64,000 nt of DNA from Diphasiastrum complanatum (taxonomy: Eukaryota > Streptophyta > Lycopodiopsida > Lycopodiales > Lycopodiaceae): assembly GCA_029204225.1 (NCBI GenBank), contig CM055113.1, positions 14,661,471 through 14,725,470 on the forward strand. Direction: 5' to 3'. The translations under genes and the position numbers were made by a program. The notes under the pieces are model-generated. The model made no database searches. It worked only from the letters and a program-made list of their open reading frames with translations, and was not told the DNA's origin. The number at the start of each line of letters is the position of its first letter. The stretch's first letter is position 1. This document shows, piece after piece, positions 58,701 to 64,000 of this stretch.

Positions 58701-61700
58701 ACAAGTTGATGAGGCATTCACATGGAAGCCTCATCAAACTAGTCGAATTGATGGTAGGACATTTATGGCATACAAAACAAAGGAATCAAAGGGTACATAG
58801 AAAGAGACTTACAAATGACTAGATTTTTGAACTGCAAGTGATGGAGGCAAATTGGGTGAGCAAGATTTGATAGAAGATGACTAACAAGAAAGCTCGTGTT
58901 GTTGGATGAGCTCTCATCTAGTTATGGACTCAGCATATTACAGTCGTCGTGTCCTACTTTTATTACTTTACTTTATGCATAAGCATTGGGACGTGCCCAA
59001 TTTATGAGTGACACGTGGTCAAATAATTTTAGCAACCCACATGGATGCCCATGTGCCAGGGATCTAACAAGAGGGGTGTGTGCCACATGGAGGCTTTAGG
59101 ATAAGTTGAGGTAAGGGGGTGCTTGAGTGGATATAGTTTGAGCCCCGTTCAGGCATTCCCTATCTTATTCCTCTATGGTTGAGGAGACTCACAACAAAGC
59201 TCTCATAGTTTTTGGCTGATCTATGTATTCTCTATTGAGATTAATAAAGAGACAAGCTTTTGTGGAGTAAATCTTGTGTTTTGTGCAACATTTTGTATCA
59301 AAGCATAGTGGTTTTCAAGATCTATGAGGAGAGTAGATTAGTGAATGTCCATGTGCTTGCTTTTTGGATGATTGGCATTCTCAATAAGCAATAGAAGCCT
59401 TCAGCACCCTACTAAAAACATTCTATGCTTCTAGTGCCCAATTTCAAGGCAACTTTCAGACGTTTTTGATCCTGCAAGATGGCAAAAGTGTGGCCTATGG
59501 TGGATTGTTAGCCTATCATCTACTTTTGGGTTCCAATACCTATTGTCTAGGTTTTTCTTGCTAGTTATGTAAAAATCTAGCCTTTGTAGAGCTAGCTTAA
59601 ATGTTTGTAACTTGCTGAATTCAAACATCTAATCCATACTTAAACATCAAATTAGCATGGCAAAACAAGAAATCAATAAATTCATCAAGAAATTAAGAAA
59701 CTAGATAGAATTGGCAATTCTTCACCAAATTGGGTAAAGTAGGATAGCAATCTTCATTATTGTTGATTATTCAATACATTGGGCTTGAATCTAGAGCATG
59801 ATCAAAGATCTCATGTGATTTAGCAACATGAACCACAAAACACATTAAGAAAGCTCTCAAACAGAAGCTTCAAGAAGAACACATAGAATTTAAGAATGAC
59901 GAATGCAGAATAGCCTCCAAATTTAGCAGAACCTCAAATATTTATAGTGGTCCTTTGTGCCTCTAGTATGAGTTTGGGCCTTATTCAACTAAACTGGGCC
60001 TTACAACCATAACTACAATCCTGCTATTTTACAGATATAGCTCGATCGTTCAAGCCTACTTATTAACTATCCTATTGACTGATTCTAATGTAATTTAGCT
60101 CCATGCTACATTTAGCATTGCAATTATTAAGCACATGGGCTAATTACATGCAGTACATGACAACGAGTAACCAACCTTGGGGACACAAGGGCAAGTGGAA
60201 CAAGAAGAGAAAGTTTGGTCAAACCAATCAAAGTTTAAAGGGCAAGTGGAACAAGAAGAGAAAGTTTGAGGGTCAAACCAGTCAAAGGCAATCTCAAGGT
60301 GACCAGAAAGGCAAGGGTGCAATGGCTCCCAAGGATTGTATGAGTAGCCTAATGTTCAAAGGGTCCTTCAATGCTTGTGAGCACACTACCATCCTAGTAC
60401 CCAATACACGGTGGAAATGGATGATGGAAAGGGTACATAGATTTGGGATTTTGGGGTTGTGGGAATACCACTAACTATACAAAGTTACATAGAGAAGTTG
60501 GATTTTGAGATGTATGTTTGCTTTCTACTTGATGTGTCTACTAATGCTAGCCAAAGCAACATGCACTATGCAAGTGCACGAACGAGTATGGTTGCCAATT
60601 TTGATCAAGAGATTAGGACGGAGTTTTCAAGTGTGTTCTAAAAAGACCATCCATTTGCTTTACCTCCTAAGAAAATAAGATTGAGCTAATACTTAAATCA
60701 TGTCTTATCAATAGACATTATATAATGAGTTCAAAAGAGGAAGAGGGAGTGCGACAGGTGGTTGAGGATTATGGCAGAAGGAAGATTCGACCTTGTTATT
60801 CCCCTTTTGCCTCTCCGATCATTCTTGTAGAAAAGAAAGATGGACCATGGCGTATTTGTGTGGACTATCGAGGTCTAAACCAAATTACTACCAATCGTTG
60901 ATATCATATGCCACGTATAGACGATTTGCTTGATGTCTTGTCAGGTGTCACTTTGTTTAGTAAAATAGATCTGAATAGTGGGATCGTCAGGTGTGTAATC
61001 ATGAAGAGGATGTACACCAAATTGCGTTCAAAACGCAATTCGGCATGATGGTGATGAACGATCTACTCAAACCATTTATAAGAAAAATTGTTGTAAATTT
61101 TATTGATAACATGTTGAAGTGCATGTGACTCACCTTAGAACTGTGTTATCTACTTCGAGGGAGAACAAGTTGTTTGCCAATTCTAAAGATTGTGAACTAT
61201 TTAATAAGGAAATTGAGCATTCAGGTCATATTGTAGTAAGACCAAATCCTAAGAAAGTTGTTGTGATCGTTGCCTGGCCTAAGCCAACTGATTTGACGGA
61301 CTTACAATCTTTCTGGATTGGCTAATTCTCATAGAATATATGTTAAGGACTACTCTATGTTCACAACACCTATGACAGACATGACTCACAAGAACTAATT
61401 TTGTGAGTGGATTGATGGACTGCAACAAGCAAGCTTTAAACAAATAAAGCAATCTATCGTTAAGTGCTTCATTCTAAAATTGAAGACCCTCTAAAACCAT
61501 ACATCCTTGTTACGGATGCAAGTGATATTGTTGTGGGGGCGACTTTGATGCTAGAGGGAAAGCCTAGAGCCTTTGAGGGCAAGGAGCTCACCTTAGCACA
61601 ACGGAATTATCCAGTTCATGAGAAAGAGTCGTATGCCATTGTCCATGCATTGAAAGTGTGGAGGCATTATATGGATCTAAACTTTATGTGTACACTGATC

Positions 61701-64000
61701 ATGTTACTTTAAAGTAGTTCTATAAACAACTCGATCTCAGAGGCTGACAAGCAAGATGGTGGTCTAAGCTTATGCAAGAATTCCAAATAGAGATTCGATA
61801 CAAGAAAGGTATTAAAAATTGTATGGCAGATGCGCTATCTCAGGTGCTATGTCAAATTCCATTTGTAATCATCGAGAATGACTTGCTAGCTGATATTAAC
61901 AGCCTCAACTGGAAGATCCTTACTGTAAGAGAGTGAAACAGGAGGTTAGTCATGGCCATACAAAGTCTTTGGGAGAGAGCTCTTCTACCTCAGATCACAC
62001 ATATCTTAAGTATATCGTAGAAGATGGTATAGTGAAGAGAAATGGTAAGACTCTAATTCCAGCTTGTGACAAGTTGCATAAGAAAATCTTGCATCTTTGT
62101 CATGATAGTCCTTCAAGTATTTGAGAAGTCAGAGGTGCAATTGGGTATGAGTAGCATTGATCATTCTAAGACGGATGGACAAACTAATAGAGTTAACCAA
62201 ATACTTGAAGGTATGCTTCGAGCATATGTGAGTGTGAAGCAAATGCAGTGGGAACAAAATTTTACCATTACTTGAGTTTGCTTACAATGGAAAAAGAATG
62301 CTTCTACAAAAAATGAATCCTTTCAAGCTTAATTATGGATTTAGGCTAGCCAATCCTGTTATTGTAGGTATGCCTCATAATATGCATAGTGCTATAGAAT
62401 TTCTAACTCACATGAAACAAATGTTGGAGTTAGCTAAGCAAAATGTCAGAGCGGTGACGGATCAAGCAAAAACTTATGTTGATATGAGTCTGAGTCATAT
62501 GCCAAGAGACTTCGCAGAAGGAGAGATGGTGTTTCTCATAATTCCAAAGGACTCAACTTTTCTAAAGACAAAGAAGTGTTACAAGTTCTCACCTAGATTC
62601 TATGCACTTTGGAAAATTGTTAGGAAGATAACTAGCGTTGCTTATGAATTGAATTTACTTCTAAGTTGTAGAGTGCATCATGTTTTTCATGTCTCATGCT
62701 TAAAGAAGATTCTACATGACATTGATAGCTTGTTGGCAAATGGACTCATTTTGTTTCAAGAGCATGGAGAGGTTGCATGGACCAGCAAGAGTATTGCACT
62801 GGAGGGAACGAAGATTGCGGAATCATTTGCTCTATGAGTACTTGGTTGCATGGCATGGTCAACCTCTTAGTGAGTCTACATGGGAAACTACACATAGGTT
62901 ATATGCACGATGTTTCCTAAGGAGGAAGGGATGTCACATGCATTTTGAATCCCTTACCTATTGTAATTGTAAATTTGTAAATATCAATTGTACATGGCTG
63001 TCATTGGCCTATGGAGACAGTTGCAAATTGCTATGTAAAAATGAGAACTTGTAAGTGGCTAATTTCAAAATGGCAAAGGCGTATTGGGTTTCAATTGCTA
63101 GACTAACTTCCTAAAATGTAGGGGTTGACTGGTCAAAGGACATGTCATATGTTGATTGGGACATGTGGCCCAACTCATGAGTCACGGGTGGTCAACTGCA
63201 ACCCACATGCATGCCCATGTGCCAAGGATCTGCAAGAGGGGATATAGGTGCTTGAGGGAGAGACAGGTGATCAAACCGTTTTAGCAAACCACATGGAGGC
63301 TTTAGGATGAGTCAAGATGCTTGAGGGAATATAGTGTGAGCCTTGTTCAGGCATTCCCTATCTTATTCCCCTATGCAACTATTGTTGGGAAGAGACTTGC
63401 AGCAGAGCTCTCAAAGTTTCTGGTTGATCTATGTAATATATACTAAGATATATAACGAGACATGCTTATGTGGAGTAAATCTTGTATTAACTTAGGGTTT
63501 TAGATTTGGCTGATTCCTATATGTACTAATATCTTGTTCTTATGAAGCCAATTATATTATTGCATTAGCAAATATCGTACTGCTGTTACTTGTGTGGTTG
63601 CAGCATTGCCTTTGTGCAACAATTGACGAGAATTGAGAGAAACAAACCTTGGATGGCAACGATATTGGGTGCGGAGGAGCACAGGTTCATGACCCATCGC
63701 CACCAGCCGAACAAACAGAGGCCTGGAAAAAGCAATCATCAGCTGGACAAGTACATCAGCTCCTCAAATCTATGTGCTTTTGCATCAGCAAAAAGAAAAC
63801 AGGAAGAGACATTCTCAGCAAAACTGCCCACATATCACCTTGTGAGATTTGCAGAAAACCCTTGCAAGATCTTGTCACTATCATGTTCTGGGTCATTGTA
63901 CAAGTGTGTATCCCATGGAGCATTTTCATAATTTTGAGATGCTTTGCTATCAGTGATACCACAGCCTCCAGATAACAGTGGAGGAAGCTGGGCAGGATCT
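43746..64000 (-). CDS. SF1 (UPF1-like) helicase resembling ZGRF1, 3' part, 10 exons
   Basis: Ten minus-strand exons with GT...AG borders join in phase to 626 codons plus stop: 64,000-63,839, 63,722-63,648, 57,794-57,738, 51,944-51,740, 51,581-51,388, 46,413-46,258, 45,922-45,462, 45,266-45,154, 44,953-44,874 and 44,124-43,746. The first six carry the C-terminal RecA-like domain: motif III (DPAQLPP), the RTQYRCHP motif split from ISNNLFYNG by a 5.85-kb intron, [10 protein letters not shown], motif V ([12 protein letters not shown]) and motif VI ([10 protein letters not shown]). The ISN-LFY-G, LYKSQ and STVDAFQG wording fits ZGRF1, a DNA-repair helicase in animals. The last four exons give a 343-residue Ser-rich tail with a basic [15 protein letters not shown] stretch, possibly a nuclear signal. 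Motifs I and II and the N-terminus lie beyond the window. Reading through exon 6 would stop at 46,245 instead. No lesion seen; the tail exons are less certain than the core. Confidence 0.85.
46245..46413 (-). other. Alternative last exon of the helicase (read-through of exon 6)
   Basis: If the GTATCA donor at 46,257 is not used, the frame adds three codons after the motif VI exon and ends at TAG 46,247-46,245. That would give a protein ending soon after the helicase core, without the Ser-rich tail. Which form is made is not visible in the sequence. Confidence 0.35.
46560..46810 (+). repeat. Intronic direct repeat, left copy (LTR-like)
   Basis: Matches 51,060-51,310 in the same orientation with moderate divergence. 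Shared words are cgattcacatg, acattcca, ttaagctgtg/ctaagctgtg, aattagccaca/aatagccaca, actatctt and cctatcagctga. It flanks the gypsy-derived content of this intron. Confidence 0.65.
46820..47760. other. Intron sequence, no gene seen
   Basis: One plus-strand frame at 47,027-47,374 is open for 115 codons, but its composition matches no family I know and its start codon is non-ATG. Considered chance or element-derived. Confidence 0.3.
47770..48510 (-). pseudogene. Decayed Ty3/gypsy integrase C-terminus
   Basis: The minus strand gives [20 protein letters not shown] and FGFQPFTN-like text (48,490-48,400). Then comes [39 protein letters not shown] and HVSRLKKxLGGK, followed by a SRVI.. block near 47,800. 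This is the end of the integrase core plus the GPY/F module of chromovirus-type gypsy pol. Many stops. It lies in the 4.97-kb fifth intron of the window's helicase exons. Confidence 0.8.
48515..49860. repeat. Intron segment with interleaved direct duplications
   Basis: The block gggctcaataaccataaact occurs near 49,468 and 49,706, each followed by about 100 matching bases to the gcgattcgctgc/acgattcgctgc word. The block caaacttttgaaaacttatt occurs near 49,637 and 49,819, each followed by about 60 matching bases to tcaccaacaattt. The copies interleave (A-B-A'-B'), so about 200 bp was duplicated as a unit and then altered. No coding content recognised. Confidence 0.8.
49870..50150 (-). pseudogene. 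Ty3/gypsy integrase fragment
   Basis: Encodes [20 protein letters not shown] followed by [20 protein letters not shown], the integrase linker and first catalytic Asp region of gypsy pol. It ends against an opposite-strand RT/RNase H fragment near 50,150. Confidence 0.8.
50160..50890 (+). pseudogene. Ty3/gypsy RT-RNase H fragment
   Basis: Plus-strand frames give [20 protein letters not shown] and YRRFVENYS (RT connection). These are followed by [19 protein letters not shown], then [30 protein letters not shown] and [16 protein letters not shown] (RNase H). Frameshifts occur between the blocks, and the catalytic first Asp segment is deleted. Confidence 0.82.
51060..51310 (+). repeat. Intronic direct repeat, right copy (LTR-like)
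   Basis: Partner of 46,560-46,810. Together the two enclose the gypsy pieces, which is what LTRs of one inserted element would do. Confidence 0.6.
51950..53530. other. Intron sequence, nothing recognised
   Basis: Left part of the 5.8-kb intron between helicase exons 3 and 4 of this window. No element signature was identified before the LINE copy that starts near 53,560. Confidence 0.35.
53560..55551 (+). pseudogene. L1-type LINE with internally deleted ORF2
   Basis: The endonuclease start is visible at about 53,603 ([10 protein letters not shown] and [10 protein letters not shown]). The endonuclease body is missing, and the frame passes to the linker ([14 protein letters not shown]) and the very start of RT ([17 protein letters not shown], about 54,310-54,360). 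Then most of RT is deleted near 54,410. What follows is the C-terminal region ([17 protein letters not shown]), another slip near 54,790, and an open 3' frame with a CCHC-like zinc site ([20 protein letters not shown]). It ends in a run of ten Asp and an Arg/Pro-rich tail to TGA at 55,549. The RT catalytic motifs are gone, so it is dead. Inserted in a helicase intron, opposite to the host gene strand. Confidence 0.85.
55555..55780 (+). other. Probable LINE 3' UTR
   Basis: Follows the LINE stop and contains a pyrimidine-rich block and an aataaa word at about 55,737. No clean poly(A) tail or target duplication was identified. Confidence 0.4.
55785..56160 (+). pseudogene. Second LINE fragment of the same family
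   Basis: Shows [19 protein letters not shown], parallel to [19 protein letters not shown] in the first copy. The RT N-terminus follows: [20 protein letters not shown], then [13 protein letters not shown]. It retains RT sequence that the first copy has lost and ends at about 56,160. A separate insertion or a rearranged tandem piece. Confidence 0.82.
56871..56878 (+). repeat. Left 8-bp target-site duplication
   Basis: AGCTAATG directly before the fold-back element, repeated at 57,313-57,320. Confidence 0.8.
56879..57312. mobile_element. hAT-like non-autonomous fold-back element
   Basis: 434 bp flanked by AGCTAATG on both sides. Termini are CATAGAA and TTCTATG. Both ends are packed with accgtgg, acggttc and ccacggttc words in both orientations, including a perfect hairpin with 19-bp arms (56,930-56,968) and another around gagaaccgtacggttca (57,241). 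Next to these sit matching taattaattaatt tracts (about 56,970 and 57,195). The centre is non-coding. An 8-bp target duplication with short inverted ends and dense subterminal repeats is the hAT pattern. The autonomous partner is not in the window. Confidence 0.8.
57313..57320 (+). repeat. Right 8-bp target-site duplication
   Basis: AGCTAATG, identical to 56,871-56,878. Confidence 0.8.
57325..57735. other. Intron sequence, nothing recognised
   Basis: Runs from the fold-back element to the small helicase exon at 57,738-57,794; no further features seen. Confidence 0.35.
57800..58970. other. Intron sequence, nothing recognised
   Basis: No coding signature on either strand before the chromovirus LTR. 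Confidence 0.35.
58975..59285 (+). repeat. 5' LTR of chromovirus
   Basis: Direct partner of 63,155-63,487. Boundaries are approximate because the outer ends have diverged. Confidence 0.75.
60100..62930 (+). pseudogene. Chromovirus gag-pol, heavily decayed
   Basis: The gag tail is lysine-rich and carries a duplicated block: gggcaagtggaacaagaaga appears at 60,189 and 60,240. RT follows ([20 protein letters not shown], then [10 protein letters not shown]) near 60,797-60,885, with the palm/YxDD region largely lost. RNase H has [35 protein letters not shown] and MADALSQ. The integrase is represented mainly by its end ([20 protein letters not shown]). The GPY/F module follows ([32 protein letters not shown]). 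A chromodomain remnant is in another frame near 62,840-62,900 ([16 protein letters not shown]). The chromodomain identifies the chromovirus branch. Many stops and frameshifts. Confidence 0.88.
63155..63487 (+). repeat. 3' LTR of chromovirus
   Basis: Direct partner of the block at 58,975-59,285. It ends about 160 bp before the helicase exon at 63,648. Confidence 0.75.

Larger units (their letters stand above)
58975..63487 (+). mobile_element. Ty3/gypsy chromovirus with diverged LTRs
   Basis: The 58,975-59,285 block matches 63,155-63,487 in the same direction. Shared words are cccatgtgcca, gatct.acaagagggg, cacatggaggctttaggat, gttcaggcattccctatctt and gtggagtaaatcttgt. The right copy carries an extra insertion of about 40 bp. 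A worn primer site (ttgtatcaaagc, about 59,294) follows the left copy. Internal coding is gag, RT, RNase H, integrase and chromodomain. The element lies in the 5.85-kb intron that splits helicase motif IV, on the strand opposite to the host gene. LTR divergence makes it old. Confidence 0.82.

Noticed and set aside
63590-63975. Two plus-strand frames of about 110 codons at the right edge
   Set aside because: They are antisense to the helicase exons at 63,648-63,722 and 63,839-64,000, whose minus-strand motifs and splice borders are clear.

Overview
This window looks like nuclear DNA of a land plant with a large, retrotransposon-filled genome. It has two host genes with spliceosomal introns (one is a plant-type DUF247 protein), many Ty1/copia and Ty3/gypsy remnants with plant-style tRNA-Met primer-binding sites, chromovirus-type gypsy, L1-type LINEs and long GA/CT and TA microsatellites. 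Introns of 5-6 kb filled with elements would suit a lycophyte, fern or gymnosperm, but the species cannot be fixed from the sequence.

Layout. 1-11,000: nested decayed LTR elements bracketed by two copies of an approximately 500-bp repeat, with copia fragments in opposite orientation (1.8-5.2 kb), an A-rich degenerate tandem array (6.4-7.4 kb) and an inverted duplication (8.0/9.3 kb). 11.7-15.6 kb: a CACTA-like end followed by a near full-length but frameshifted copia element. 17-19.6 kb: unrecognised coding-like debris and a long CT repeat. 20.5-27 kb: a minus-strand copia split by a young gypsy element with a 5-bp target duplication. 27.5-29.5 kb: copia remnants and a fold-back element.

30.4-31.9 kb: the intact two-exon DUF247 gene (+). 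32-43 kb: gypsy and copia remnants, isolated LTRs, a broken piece of a CLAVATA1-like LRR receptor kinase gene, and an unrecognised decayed reading frame behind an LTR.

43.7-64 kb: the minus-strand 3' part of a large SF1 helicase gene resembling ZGRF1. Ten exons join in phase into 626 codons, from motif III to the stop. Its three largest introns hold a gypsy mosaic, LINE copies plus an 8-bp-TSD fold-back element, and a decayed chromovirus.

I see no evidence of an operon-like or coordinated multi-gene system. The most interesting items are the helicase gene rebuilt across its element-laden introns, the gypsy element with AGTTA/TAACT LTR termini and C-to-T-like nonsense decay, the hAT-like fold-back element, and the captured LRR kinase fragment.
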